64,000 nucleotides of DNA from Periplaneta americana (GCF_040183065.1 NC_091125.1:122517121-122581120); one strand, 5' to 3'. Counted from the first letter of the stretch, positions 1 through 34,585 are shown. Notes: generated by a model not told the origin, from the letters alone. Numbers and translations are program-made.

Positions 1-950
1 AAGGAGTTTGGGCTTCAAAACGAAGTAATTCATATGAAAGTTAGGGTGATAAATACTGGTTAAAATTATATTTGGGGATCAGTCGCTTCTACGGTCAATT
101 TGCTACAAAGTTCAATAAAGAGAGGGTTGGGAAAAAGGGTGGGTTTATAAACTGCAGAGAGGGCTGCAGCATATGGGAATGAGATGGGTGTGGGATAAAA
201 GTGATAATAATAGAAGAAATGTATGGCGTAATGTGAAGATGCGATTAATTGATATCGAGAAGCAAGAGATTGTTCGGAAAAGTCCTCACTACATTTACAA
301 TCAGATCTCATGCTTAACTGAGGAAGGTGTGACTACATAAATTCTTGTAACAAAGACAGCAGAGCAGGTTTAGCGTGGCTAAGATTGGGGGGCATGGAAG
401 GGTAATAAAATTGTCAACGAAGAAGGAGAGCGCCTTTGTCCACTGTACAGACAAAAGGACTCCTATAGACATATTTTATTACAGTGTGTTGAATTGGAAC
501 ATGTACGGACAAAATATCTACCACCCTCGATGCTAAGTCAGAATATGAGTTCGCTTGCATGTCTTGGCCTCATGGGGAATAGAGAATACGAATAAAAAAC
601 TGGATTGTTCCTCTTGAAGGCAAAACAGATTATAACTTCAGCTGTTGAAGTTTGTGATACGAACTGACGAAGGGATAATGATATCTACCCAGTTATACAC
701 TTTTATGTCTGTTTTAAGTTAGGATATTTATTATATAATGTGTCTTGTTGTGTCATTTTCATTTTAATATGTGTGTTCTTTTAGAGAGTGGTTGGATATG
801 ATCATAGGTGAGGGGGTGAAACCTACAAAGTAGAACTTGTTTTAGGTACTAAACACGTACGGTCAGAAGACCTGTGCATTGGATTTTAGAGAAAATTATG
901 ATAATATAACATCTGTATGTATAATATTACTCAATAAATCCATCTATCTG
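1..950 (+). mobile_element. Degenerate LINE 3' part with zinc-knuckle-like C-terminus
   Basis: Conceptual translation around 410-560 gives NEEGERLCPLYRQKDS followed by HILLQC, the C..C...H....C arrangement seen after the reverse transcriptase of Jockey/R1-type LINEs. The frame is broken several times. The segment ends in an AATAAA-like stretch near 930 with short tandem CTAT/CTGT units. It is a dead 5'-truncated copy that runs off the left edge. The clade cannot be fixed without a search. Confidence 0.45.
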
Positions 951-2985
951 TCTAAATAACGATATCCAACACGATTTAATCTTCAAGGAGTTAAGTACTA
1001 TTTTAACAACCATAAGATTATCTGTTCGTGTGCCAGTTTTTACGCTAGTCACTGACTGCAACTACAGTGTCGTTTGCCGCGAAACGATATCAGGCAAGGC
1101 CGGTTATAAGAGAGACTTCTCCGTGCACATCAAAAGTCTCTGTGTAAGAAACCTTAGCTTATTTATGACAGATGTTGAAAATTATCTCATTTAGCACGCA
1201 CATACTTATTATCTTCAAGTCATAGCAAAATTCTTTGGCAAAAACTTAATCTACTGCATTTATCTCTAGAAATAAGTTAGCGTCCTGAGGTTGGTTGATA
1301 CTGTTTTAATTTAAGAGATTTTTGTGGCACTTCGTACTGACGATTTAGACACTCCATCCTCTTGGGCATGACGATTAAGTGATTTTGTTCCTGTGAGTTC
1401 TAATCATTCACTTATCTCATCATGTATCTGCTCTGTTAAATCCCGGCGTTTCATGTTTCGATTCTTTTCAAGTAATGTTTCTGACTCTCTCAAATTATTT
1501 TTACATGTCTCGAACAATTTTATACTCAGAACATTAGAATCAGTAAATTCAGAACGAAAGATTCTTATTGTCCTACAATTGACTCAGTTTTAACAAATGT
1601 ATCGTACAGAAACACCAGTTATTTTAAATAATATTTCATACGCGGTATTTCGATGTCCTCGTTATAAAGACTGCAGATTAATACACTACTTCAAATTGTA
1701 AAGAAATATTACTTATTATCTCACAAAGACACACTACTAAAATCATGCACCTCTAAGCTTTTCTCTCAGTGCAGAGCTGACTGAATAATGCTGAACTGGA
1801 AAGATACTCGAATGACCTTGTGGGGAGTATAAATACAGAAATTAAAATAAGTATCAAATTTTATTTCAAATTCCAAACATCCTTACAATCCCAACCATGC
1901 TTACAATAACAATCACAATCTTCATCGAATTATAGGAATTATAGGAATTTGACTAACTCCCGCCACTCCATTTGGGTCCTGTTATTTTTATCGTATATCA
2001 ACGGTTTAGTATTAAGAATTTTTCTATCCTGACATTCAAAGGGAAGGTAAAATCTAAACTGCAATTAAATCCTCTTTACAATGCGAATGGATTTTATGAT
2101 ATTATGTGGTGATGTTTTATATTTTTTAATTATGACGGTGCCATATTATGCTACAATGTCATTTGGCGAATAAACCAATTCAATTCAATCCATATAGCCC
2201 AAACGCCTTCATGGGATTTAAAGAGGATACAGTAGTTATGTTTTTAAAAACACAACTACAAGATATGCTGAAATTCATAAGGAATGCATCCGTATTTTCT
2301 TAAATTTTTCTCTTTTATCCAAACGTTTGCACTTATTGCCTAATCTGTTTATGGCATAGCGTTTGTGTCTTCCTAGAACTACTATGTTTTCAGGCCCAGG
2401 TTCGATTTCCGGCGAACTCAGAGATTTTCATGTAAAATTTTTCTGCCTCGGGACTAGAAGAGATGGCGGTGCATAAGTTCTAATCACTAAATTGTGCACC
2501 ATATGCCTGGATTAAATCTCAAATCTCTCCGCAGTGCATATGAAGAGAAGGTATATGTCACTGTTGATAGTAATTCGTCCGTTGGATTGGGACGTTAAGC
2601 CTGGCGGCTCCATTGGTACTATTCGATAGGAGTAGGCTACGTTCCGGCACCGGAATTCCCCTTCTCCCTTCTCCAGATTCATCATCATCTTCACCCATTC
2701 CATACACTACACTTATACGAACACTTACACACACGAGAATACTCGTTCTAGTATAGGGCATAACTGTTCACAGATACACATCATGCATAACGTGGTCCGC
2801 CGAAGTGGTGTGCAGCTTTAAAAATGGGTCACATTTCTGTCATCTATCCGCATTATGCGAAACTCGAATCACAGAAGTGACGTGGGTAGGCATTAGACAG
2901 ACACACTACGTTTTCAGTTTAATCAACGTCTGATAATCATCTTGATAACAAGCCATAATTCTCGTCGATAAAAATTTCATTTATT
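951..2985. other. Upstream intergenic stretch, mostly unassigned
   Basis: No host gene is visible. On the minus strand near 1290-1480 a broken frame reads like the N-terminal helix-turn-helix of a Tc1/mariner-type transposase (…LNRHAQEDGVSKSSV…), which is only suggestive. Around 2385-2490 there is a SINE-like fragment with a B-box-like GGTTCGATTTCC; its following sequence resembles the pair at 48140-48240 and 48535-48620. The 2540-2730 stretch looks repetitive, but I found no second copy in this window. Confidence 0.3.
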
Positions 2986-2988
2986 AGG

Positions 2989-3019
2989 TATATAACTACT
3001 TACGTCTTTGAAGTTCAGT
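2989..3019 (+). promoter_or_regulatory. Core promoter of protease gene A (TATA box plus initiator)
   Basis: A TATATAA box begins at 2989, and an arthropod-type initiator TCAGT spans 3015-3019 with its A at 3017. The 28-nt spacing is the canonical TATA-to-start distance. This predicts a 5' UTR of about 51 nt before the ATG at 3068. Inferred from motif and spacing only. Confidence 0.6.
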
Positions 3020-3067
3020 TTAGCTTCACAGGCACGTCATTGTCTTAATTTATTGTACGCTTTCAAC

Positions 3068-25565
<22,498 letters not shown>

Positions 25566-25635
25566 TGTGAAACAAACAGACGGTTTCTTTTTGGCACGTT
25601 AAAGCTCTTAAATAACTTGAGCATTTATGCTTTCA

Positions 25636-25641
25636 ATTAAA
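25636..25641 (+). terminator. Polyadenylation signal of gene A (ATTAAA variant)
   Basis: ATTAAA 71 nt after the stop codon; it is the nearest hexamer variant to the end of the gene. Confidence 0.45.
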
Positions 25642-25789
25642 GTCAGCAAATATAGCCAATGACTAGTCTGCTAAAATGAAAGAACTAATCTCTGTGGTCC
25701 TTTAATGGCTTCCTTTAGCTAATAAGAAAAATGTCAGGATGATCGATAAACGAATTTCGCCACGGACATAATTTACATTCTAATTACAC

Positions 25790-25992
25790 ATTTTGGCTAC
25801 GTTTTTCTATATTATTTTAATGTACCGAAGTACATATGATATTTCCATGCAGATATTCTGCGTTATCATACGATGAAAGAGTAATGGAACGGAGAAAAAT
25901 TCTCTCCGGCGCCGGGATTTGAACCCGGGTTTTCAGCTCTAAGTGCTGATGCTTTATCCACTAAGCCACACCGGATACCCATCCCGGGTGTT
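25790..25992 (-). mobile_element. SINE with an almost intact tRNA-like cloverleaf head
   Basis: On the minus strand 25905-25975 folds as a tRNA: 7-bp acceptor stem TCCGGTG/CGCCGGA, D arm GCTT/AAGC, anticodon arm TCAGC/GCTGA, T arm CCGGG-TTCAAAT-CCCGG. The anticodon position reads TTA, and U33 is replaced by C, so it is not a working tRNA gene. A body of about 115 bp follows to the left (AACGCAGAATATCTGCATGG), as in a SINE. Confidence 0.65.
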
Positions 25993-26374
25993 TTTTCCTT
26001 CTCTAAGTATGTTTATAATGTCCAAATTTCAATTTAATTGAACACTAGAAGCGCAGAATAGATTCTTGTATATCCCTTCCGCTAAGAACTGGTAAGAGCA
26101 ACACGTGAATGACGCAATCTGCACAGACCGGCGTTCCGCGCACATGCACTGCACTTTCAGTGTCTGATTTTTGACATGCCTGTGTTAGGCGAACAATCAT
26201 TTCCCATCGTCAGTTAATCACCGAATAATTTCAAACTTATCTTATCTATTCAAGTTAAAACACTGTCAGTAGCTATCATCATTTGAAATGTCTTCACCCC
26301 ATAACAATTAATTTAGACATTAAATTACTTTCTTACTGTGTTACATTCTATGCTTGATTTCCTCTATATAAAAA

Positions 26375-26690
26375 CCATATGAAACTGTGTTGGAAAGAGG
26401 GAATGAAGAAAGAATTATGCTGAAACTGGTCAGGAAGAGAAAAAGGAATTGGTTGGGTCACTGGCTGAGAAGAAACTACCTACTGAAGGAAGCGCTGGAA
26501 GGAATGGTGAACAGGACAAGAGTTCGGATAGAAGAAGATATCAGATTACAGAAGACATTAAGATATATGCATCATATGCGCGGACTAAGAGAAAGGCAGA
26601 AAATAGGAGATTGGAGAATGCTGAGTTTGCAGTGAAAGATCTGCCCTTGGACAGAAAATTATAAACGATTCATAGCATGAGTCAAGGTCC
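26375..26690 (+). mobile_element. Second LINE family, C-terminal fragment
   Basis: The frame at 26387-26520 reads GNEERIMLKLVRKRKRNWLG then HWLRRNYLLKEALEGMVN and shifts frame into RRRYQI-EDIK, ending near AEFAVKDLP. The LIRKRKRNWLGHWLRRN tail is typical of 'craniofacial development protein 2'-like LINE ORFs. A second copy is at 28330-28890. Confidence 0.7.
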
Positions 26691-27495
26691 TAGATTATTA
26701 AACAAATGTTATTGTAATAATATTTTAACCACTAAACCTCTCCAAATTAAAAATAAAATAAAATAAATTGTATTGAATTTATAGTTTGGGTTTAAATATA
26801 TTTAACACTTTTTAATCTGTAATTTATTCACTCTCAATTTTATTTTGTTTGTATTGGAATCCCCTCCTGATCACAAGTCTTACTCATTCAGGAGTGGGCT
26901 AGTTTATATCATACTATATTAACTTGTATTAATTTGCAATTTACTAGCATTAAATAAATAAAACAAAAAATAAAATAAAATTTGTAATGGTTCCTAAATA
27001 CTTTATTTCTTCTACTTGTGTCAGTTGTGTGTCATTTGTCAGAGATGTAACTAAATATTCTGTTTTAGAGAAATTAATATTTTGACGCCACTTTTCTTAT
27101 TCTAGGAACAATCTTCGTTCCATAAGTTATAAATTTCATTGTGGCATAATGATCTTGAGCTATAATTGTTTGATCGTTTGAGAAATTAAATGAGAACTGA
27201 CGTCCTGTCGTTGGAACGCCCATTCTTTCGAATCGTCTCTTCCATTCTCTGAGAGATTTCTCTATACAGGGCTTCTCAAAAGTAACATATAATAATATAT
27301 ATTTAGCTAAACCAAAATGTTACACAACCACTGGACTAAATCAAAGCCAAAGTTACGACCCAAGGTTTTACAACACTACATTGATAATAAGTGGAGACCT
27401 AGATAATTTTAATTTTGGTAAATTTAAAAATTAAATCAAGCAAATTTATAGTATTCATGTTCCTTTTTCATTTTTTGTCTTTCTTAACATCTACA
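26691..27495. other. Intergenic AT-rich stretch
   Basis: AAATAAAAT-type simple sequence around 26740-26985; otherwise nothing recognised. Confidence 0.3.
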
Positions 27496-27497
27496 TA

Positions 27498-28215
27498 TGA
27501 GGGTTGTAAATAAAGTAGTGGCAACATAGACAGTACGAACATATTATTGAACTTATATGGAAAATACATTTATATTCCTTCAATATAACCACCAGCGTGT
27601 TCCTGTATCTTTTGCCAAACCCGTGATAACCGTTGAATGCCGTTAGCGAGATTGATCCTGTTGATTTCTCTGATGGATTGCTATACTGCATAAAGCACTG
27701 ATGCAATATATGAAACCGTTTGCTTCTAAGTTGTTCTTTCAACCGCGGAAATAAGTCGTAGTCACAAGGACTCATGTCAGAGGAATACGGAGGATGTTCC
27801 AATACTTTCCAATCCTATCTCTGTAGCAATACGACCACTGCTCCGTGACATGACAACGAGCATTATCATGCGAGATGAAAGGCTAATTGTCTCTCAGGAA
27901 ATGTAGACTCGTACGAAATGCAGAGACCCATCTTGCAACCCTCCGATACGGTAGTCGCCACAAGCTTCAAATAACCCTTGATGACACTGACGTGCATTTC
28001 TACCACGGGCTACCTCGTTTTTTATCCACAACCGCTGCTCAAGTTTAGTAAACATGCTTTAGAGCAGTTAAAATAGTGCTCTACATTTAACCACGTACAA
28101 TAATATCTGTTGTCATAGCAACCGGTTTTATCATTCCATATATCTCCAACTACGATCACCAGTTGTCTCGTATCGCATGCGGACGCGCATGACACATTTC
28201 TTTATTTACAACCCA
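27498..28215 (-). mobile_element. Internally deleted mariner-like element
   Basis: Inverted ends TGAGGGTTGTAAATAAAG and TGGGTTGTAAATAAAG are flanked by TA (27496-27497 and 28216-28217). On the minus strand, broken frames give HDNARCHVTEQWS (second catalytic Asp) and HPPYSSDMSPCDYDLFPRLK (third catalytic Asp), separated by a frameshift. At 718 bp it is about half the usual 1.3 kb, so it is inactive. Confidence 0.85.
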
Positions 28216-28329
28216 TATATTTATTCATTCATTCAAACATATTCTGTTCTTGATTTATATTTTTTGTCTTAGTAATTCCTGTTTTGTAATAATAATTGTA
28301 TTAATTTTTTTTATTTTATCAAAATCAAA

Positions 28330-28890
28330 ACAAAAGGAGGATAGCAATGGCAAAGGTAGTTTTAATAGAAAAAGAGCATCTTCTGCGGGCCTGTAGAAAA
28401 ACAACAGAGGAAAAGACTAGTGAAGTGCTTTGTGTGGAGTGTCGCAATATATGGGGCAGAAATATGATCATTACGACGAATTGAAGAGAGGCGACTAGGA
28501 ACATTTGAAATGTGGATATGGAGAAGAATGGAGAATTGAGCGTATAAAATGGACAGACCGAATAAGAAATGAAGCTGTACTAGAAATAGTGAGTGAGAAA
28601 GAATAATGCTGAAACCGATCAGGAAGAGAAAAAGAAATTGGCTGGATCACTGGTTGTGAAGAAACTGTCTACTGAAGGATGCACTGGAAGAAATGGTGAA
28701 CGGGACAAAAGTTCGGGACACAAGAAGATATCAGATGAGAGACGACATTAAGATATATTGATCGTAAGTTATAAAGATACTATAATATGAGGAAGGCAGA
28801 AAATAGGAAAGATTGAAGAATGCTGGGTTTGCAGTGAAAGACTTGCCCTTGGGCAGAAAATCGTGAAGGAATAAATGAATGAATAGTATG
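28330..28890 (+). mobile_element. Second LINE family, another degenerate 3' copy
   Basis: Frames switch repeatedly but follow the family: CFVWSVALYGAE-like, then FEMWIWRRMEN, MLKPIRKRKRNWLDHWL, RNCLLKDALEEMVNGTKVRD, and AGFAVKDLPLGRKS. It has several stops and frame changes and extends the homology seen at 26375-26690. Confidence 0.7.
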
Positions 28891-29609
28891 GCTGTAGTCC
28901 ACGAATTACAACCGCATAACAAGATAAATTGTGTGAGTTTCTGTAATTTGCTCTTGAATAATATTGCTTATGATCTTGTTGATCCGAATTTAATATTTTT
29001 CTCAGATGAGGTTTGGTTTAATATGCATGACTACTTGTTCGCAAAACTATAAGTACTGGAGCACAGAAGATTTCCGTTTAATTCACGAAGTTTACCTTCA
29101 CTATGAAATAATTCACGTATGTTGATGTGCTATAACAGCAACACGAATAATAGGACTCATATTTTATGATCATACAGCCATTCGGACTTCTACAAGCATT
29201 CCTAAGTATAAAAATGATAAGGCGCAGTAAAACCATTGAAGGCTAAGGTGCTAGTCTTTAGGCCCTTCCTCCGTACAAAGAAAGCAATAATAAAATTAAT
29301 GGATAATGTATTTATGGCATACACTAAAATGGTACACAACACGTCTCGCAAAATGCGTTTCTTTCATTCTCATTTGGACGTTTACCTGAAGAAATTAATA
29401 TGACGAAATATTGCACCAACAATTATTACGACATTAGAATGACGTGATCATGGCGAAGTTAAAATACGCAGATAATAAAATGACTAGCCTACTGCTGATT
29501 TGGTGATAAGAGATATCTTTCAAATATGTAGGAGATAGGCAAAAGAAGCATCAACAAAATGTCTCATTTTTATGTGTCATCGCATGAAACTATTATGATG
29601 ATGATGATG

Positions 29610-29645
<36 letters not shown>

Positions 29646-30215
29646 ATCCTTATAATTTTTTCCTCCTTACATGAGTCCTAGTCATGAGATAACAATTCAA
29701 ATGGTAGTCGAAATTATTCACATGTCAATATGACGCCAATGATTTGTTTGAAATTGTAATGAATAATAAGTAATGTCATTAAAAATGATTGGAATCATTT
29801 GAGAATTAATATAACAGTATTATTTTAGAATTAGAGTACTCGTATGTTAAATTAAGTACTTCTTTCTTTATATTCCCCGCATCTATTAAACACGTCTATT
29901 TGTGTACGAATAAATTTTCATTGCTTTAAAATTAAGTTATATATTTTGTTAACATATGAATCATTGAAATAAAGAGACATTAAAATACATTATTAATTTA
30001 TTAATTAATACTTCATGATCATTTTTGTAATTTCCTATATCAAGAGACGACATCCCTGATGGCTAGGTATTTTCTTTCAAAATTTGCTGTGCTGCACATA
30101 ACTTCTTAAAAAATAAAAACATATGAGCAGGGACTTATTAACTTAGACCTACATACACACATACAAATAAGTTATATTGCATGCATAGACGTTTAATATT
30201 CATCTTCTTTTTAAG
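28891..30215. other. Intergenic stretch with a small (ATT)n array
   Basis: An ATG/ATT array lies at 29595-29641. Nothing else was recognised. Confidence 0.3.
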
Positions 30216-30216
30216 T

Positions 30217-30960
30217 GCAAAGGAATTTAATCTTTTGAACTTAGCATCTTCTTTCCTGTAAATGGCATTAGCAGCTATTGTCTTCTAATCTTTAGGTTTT
30301 CGAGTGCTATCTTCAGTCATGTGATTTTATCACTTCAAGTTGAATTTACATCTCAGTTTATTGCTCCCTATTGCCTCATTTCCTCAGAAAGAACATAAAA
30401 TTATCTTGGTAAGAGATTAGCAATTAGAAAAGCAACGTTACAATTCTTTGACCAACATGATAAAATGTTCATGAATTTAAGTGTTTTAACTAGATCTCAT
30501 TTTATTTTAATTTCGAAGATGACGAATATATTTTACGGTTTTGTTCAGACCTGTATTGAAACGGGAGATTCAGTATACTGTAATAGGTGTATAATAAGGA
30601 AATTATTTTTTGCGTTAAAAAGCAATTCACAAGAAAACGTTCCATTCTCTATTACAATAAAAATCTACTCTTCCAGTCGCCATATTTGCCTATAATTCCA
30701 ATATGGCGGTAAATGTTGACTTTTATGTATATCCCTACCTCAGAAAGATAATTCAACACTGATATATTTGCAGAATGTGCAGAACTCAGTCAACGAAATA
30801 CGAAAAACAAAGATTTGCATATTCTATTACAAGAATGATTTAGTTGAGGACATCTGGATTAACTAAAAATAAAAAAAAAATAAAAAATATTACGAAATCT
30901 TATTCACTTTTTTTTAATATTCAGGTTTGATCTAATGTTTATGTGAAACGTAAACAAAAA
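30217..30960 (+). pseudogene. Relic of a third protease gene copy (5' end only)
   Basis: Collinear with the 5' end of gene B. Upstream region: GCAAAGGAATTTAATC-TTTGAA (30218, compare 35882). Exon 1 border: ATCTTGGTAAG (30403-30413) against GCCTTGGTAAG (36126-36137). Intron 1: TTTAAGTGTTTTAA, 'ctcttacaataaaa-tctact', 'gacttttatgt', CAGAATG-GCA-AACT-AGTCAACGAAA, and finally TTTTAATATTCAGGT (30915, compare 37300). Most of the signal-peptide exon is deleted and the start codon reads ATA. The LINE at 36600-37275 in gene B is absent here, so it inserted in gene B after the copies separated. No later exons were found between 30960 and 36000. Confidence 0.8.
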
Positions 30961-31677
30961 AAATTAAAATGGAAGAATGAATGTGCACTCAATTTTTTTA
31001 ATTTTTTTATAAAAAAGGAGATTTTATAAGAATTGATTCACACAAACTTTGTTTTTGTATGTAAAATCAGAATGTGATGGAAATAGATTCGGTTCCTATT
31101 TAAAGAAACCAAGTTGACCTTAAAATTACCTTCATAACCTCCGCTAAATCAGAAATAACTAATGGAAGATTGTTTTACACCTTCAAATGAAGAAACGTTT
31201 ATTCAAACCTGTATTCTCGCAATCGTGTTGTTTTCGAGATACGCAAGAGGGAAGTTAAAAAATGGATATTTTTATTATTAATACAATTATTTCTAAATCC
31301 ATCCAGATTATGCTCATTAAGCTTTTAACATTAGTATTTTTTTCTTTGGGTGGTGAGTTGGTCCCAGAAAAACTGAAATTACAAAGAGAAAATGCAAAGG
31401 GAAGATATGCATTGTCAAGTAAAAATTGCATGCTATAGGATGTTGTTGTTTAGTCAACTGTCCAAAGATAGGTTGGAACCTCATAAGTAACGCCAATCAG
31501 GCATCACTCATTAGGCAACTAAGCCAGGAGGTAATGGGGTGCGTTGGCTAGTTCCCTCCTCCCTCCATTGCATACACCAAGACTAGAACACATACACTAA
31601 TCAGACTTCAGAAGTATACAAACAAATTCTTCTTCCTCTGACACATATTGTCAAGTGAGATGTACTGTCTGATAATA

Positions 31678-31883
31678 GATGTAGGCCTACGTATCACTCG
31701 ATCTCATTACAAAATATCATGAAGATGGCATTAGTGTTGTCTTCTTTTGTTTCATCGCCATATTAGCTGTTATTGTCGGTGTTACTGGTTAAATATTTCG
31801 TTTTACAAATGAATGATTGTTCATCCAAATGAACCAGATCCAAAAAAGCAAGCCATTAGAATGAGGGGAATGTTGAGGTGGCA
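31678..31883 (+). repeat. Long direct repeat, left copy (LTR-like)
   Basis: 206 bp, about 98-99% identical to 34380-34585. Its ends can be drawn as TG…CA. The two copies bracket a hAT fossil. No primer-binding site or polypurine tract was recognised, so an LTR origin is only a possibility. Confidence 0.85.
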
Positions 31884-31884
31884 T

Positions 31885-34253
31885 CAGTGGCGATTTCTCT
31901 TAAGGAGCACAGGAGCAGTGCACCACCTCTTCAAATAACACATGTTTTTAAAGTTATATCAATGAGCTGCAATAGACTATGTGAGCGACATAATTCTTTT
32001 TTACCTCCATGCCCCCCAAGTGCCTTCATGGCATGTTACAGGGATACCTTTACCTTTTACCTTTAATACTATGTAAAAATAACACTGCATGTACTGGTCT
32101 TGTTGACGCCTGGGACTTTCGTTTACCGCTCGACACTTGCGGCACACTGTTCCATTGGAGCATGCGCAGTAGTAGTATTTCACTGACAAGACTTTGGAGC
32201 ATGGGAGGGAGCCAGTACAGTGTGCGTAGGAGGGATTAGGAGCACTTTCAGATGTGTTCTCAAGCTGTCTGCAGTAATTGTTAGCTCGTTCCATCATAAA
32301 TATTGCGATGAATAGTGTCCAAAATCTTTTAAATGTGTAATTTTCTGTAAGACCTTTACACGAAAAGATAAAAATAGAGAAAATGGGTAGACGTACACAG
32401 GAATTAAAATTATAAGTGACGAAGAACAGTAATAGAGAAGTGACAAGAAAATTCAACAGTCGGACTTGCGAAAAATGGAGTATACGGCTGCAATATAAAA
32501 GACGCTGTATTTTGTTTAGTTTGCCTATTGTTCGGTGGTGAACACGCATTGACCAAAACAAGTACGTTTTATGAATTTTATTCATTTTTCTGTTTGAATT
32601 TAGGACTGTGCGTAGTAACTAAATAATTTTGATTATCGTTCTGCAGGTATGATTGATGAAAGAATTAAAAAACACGATTCTTCAGCTGCACACATCAACA
32701 ATAATGTTAAATTAGCAGTGTTGGGTCAAACAAACATACAGACATAATTAGATTCAATTAGACTGTCCAACTTCACAATGATTTACCAAGAACAGATATG
32801 TGCGTGCGGTTTTGTGGAGCTTTTGAGTTGGCTTTAAGAGGTCATGATGACGGAGACTCATCTCTAAATGCTAGTATTTTTCTTGGCCTCATCAATTTCA
32901 GTTCTGAATTAGACGCACTATTAAGGAACAACAGTGTTTAAGGACACATCAAACACTATACAGAACGAAATCCTTCACGCCATTTTGGATGTATGCCATG
33001 ATGAGATTTCAAAGAAATAAAGAAAGCTGCTGACTTTTTAGCAGTTAAGGCTGATGAGACAACATACGTATCGAATGCTTGTGAATGTGTGAACTGTGAT
33101 AAAACGCAATATAGTGAAAACAATATTATTTACGGTGTGCTGCAATAGAAATTGAACACTTTACTTTGCTATTACTGGACCTACATAGGGGACTGATTAA
33201 CTGCAATTTCTTGACTAACAAAATTATGTAAATCTATACCTATATGACATAAATGTGCAGGAGGCTTTAGTTCGATGGGGTGAGGTTTCCAATAACTCTG
33301 ATCCTCCGTCTTTTCCAGCGGTTCAAAAGAATTGGGATGAAATACTAATCTCTCTTGTTAAGGAGTCCCTTCAGTCATCTTTTTCTTCAGATACAGATCG
33401 TGCTCGTTTTTTGGCTCTCCAACAAAATGTTTCAGGGTCTTGGCTTCATGCAATTCCTTCCCCTAACATCGGTACCCTTATGGATCCCAGATCCTTTAAA
33501 GTTTCCGTGGCTTTACGACTCGGTTGCAAAATCTGTCACATTCATAAAAGTATCTGTGGCAATATTGTAGATTCTTACGGCCACCATGCCTTAAGTTGTG
33601 TCATGAGTAAGGGGCGTCTCTCTCGTCATTCATCGCTCAATGACATCATTAAAAGAGCATTAACATCCTCAGGGGTTCCATCCATCTTAGAACCTTCCGG
33701 GATCGGCCGTTCAAACGGCAAGAGACCCGATGGTCTGACTCTAGTCCCGTGGCGTGTAGGCAAATCCTTAATTTGGGATTCCACATGTGTGGATACACTG
33801 GCCCCTTCAACCTCTAAGACACCAGGATCTGCAGCAGAAAGTGCCGCTGTCAGTAAACACCATAAATATAAACATCTTGCAGATAACTATATTTTTGTCC
33901 CTTTCGCGGTTGAAACGTTTGGATCATGGTGTAGTGAAGCCAAAGCTCTCATCTCCACCATAGGCAGAAGTTTAGTGCAGCTTTCTGGGGATCCTCGAAG
34001 CAGTCAATATCTACGTCAGCGCATTGGTATCGCCATTCAGCGCGGTAATGCTACAAGTATTCTTGCATCCTTCCCCGAGTCCTCTTATTTAGATGAGATT
34101 TTCTTCCTTTAATTATTCAATTTATTTGTTTTTTATTATAGTATACATATCAATGTGAATACCATTTCACTAGAATAATAAATTTGGTAGTTATTTTGAA
34201 GGGTTAAAAAAAAAAAGAACATAAATGTTAATAGTTATGTCGTAGTTAGTACC

Positions 34254-34291
<38 letters not shown>

Positions 34292-34379
34292 TAATAATAG
34301 GGTGTAATAATAATATGATAATCATAATCATAATAAATATTTGTGCATCACCAGGATTATTTATCACCACACGCCACTG
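31885..34379 (+). mobile_element. hAT element fossil with nested LINE
   Basis: Bounded by CAGTGGCG (31885-31892) and CGCCACTG (34372-34379), typical hAT ends. Plus-strand broken frames give a TTF-type zinc finger (AVFCLVCLLFGGEHALTKTS near 32505-32565) and FCGAFELALRGHDDGDSS then AADFLAVKADETTYVSNACE (DUF4371 region, 32810-33090), as in KIAA1586/ZMYM-like hAT transposases. From about 33200 the transposase is replaced by a nested LINE fragment (33219-34210). Several breaks; the C-terminal dimerisation part is missing. Confidence 0.75.
33219..34210 (+). mobile_element. LINE C-terminal fragment with restriction-like endonuclease, long open frame
   Basis: The frame is open from 33219 to the stop at 34112, with no obligate start codon (it opens mid-gene). 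It has a C-x2-C-x6-C…GHHALSC zinc knuckle (about residues 90-115 of the 285-codon part), then NGKRPDGLTLVPW…LIWDSTCVDT, the PD…D-x-T core of a PD-(D/E)XK nuclease. YKHL and FVPFAVETFGSW follow, then QRIGIAIQRGNA near the end. This tail is familiar from RLE-bearing retroelements in invertebrates; the clade is not fixed. An A-run and AAT repeats follow. It is a 5'-truncated insertion inside the hAT fossil, probably fairly young because the frame is uninterrupted. Confidence 0.7.
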
Positions 34380-34585
34380 GATGTAGGCCTACGTATAACT
34401 CGATCTCATTACAAAATATCATGAAGATGGCATTAGTGTTGTCTTCTTTTGTTTCATCGCCATATTAGCTGTTATTGTCGGTGTTACTGGTTAAATATTT
34501 CGTTTTACAAATGAATGATTGTTCATCCAAATGAACCAGATCCAAAAAAGCAAGCCATTAGAATGAGGAGAATTTTGAGGTGGCA
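34380..34585 (+). repeat. Long direct repeat, right copy (LTR-like)
   Basis: Partner of 31678-31883. It starts immediately after the right end of the hAT fossil. AAT/ATT microsatellites lie at 34255-34300 and 34634-34680. Confidence 0.85.

Noticed and set aside
25905-25975. Functional tRNA gene
   Set aside because: Wrong base at position 33, stop-codon anticodon and a SINE body attached.
32001-32585. 194-codon minus-strand frame
   Set aside because: It runs antisense across the 5' part of the hAT fossil, resembles nothing, and starts and ends without meaning.
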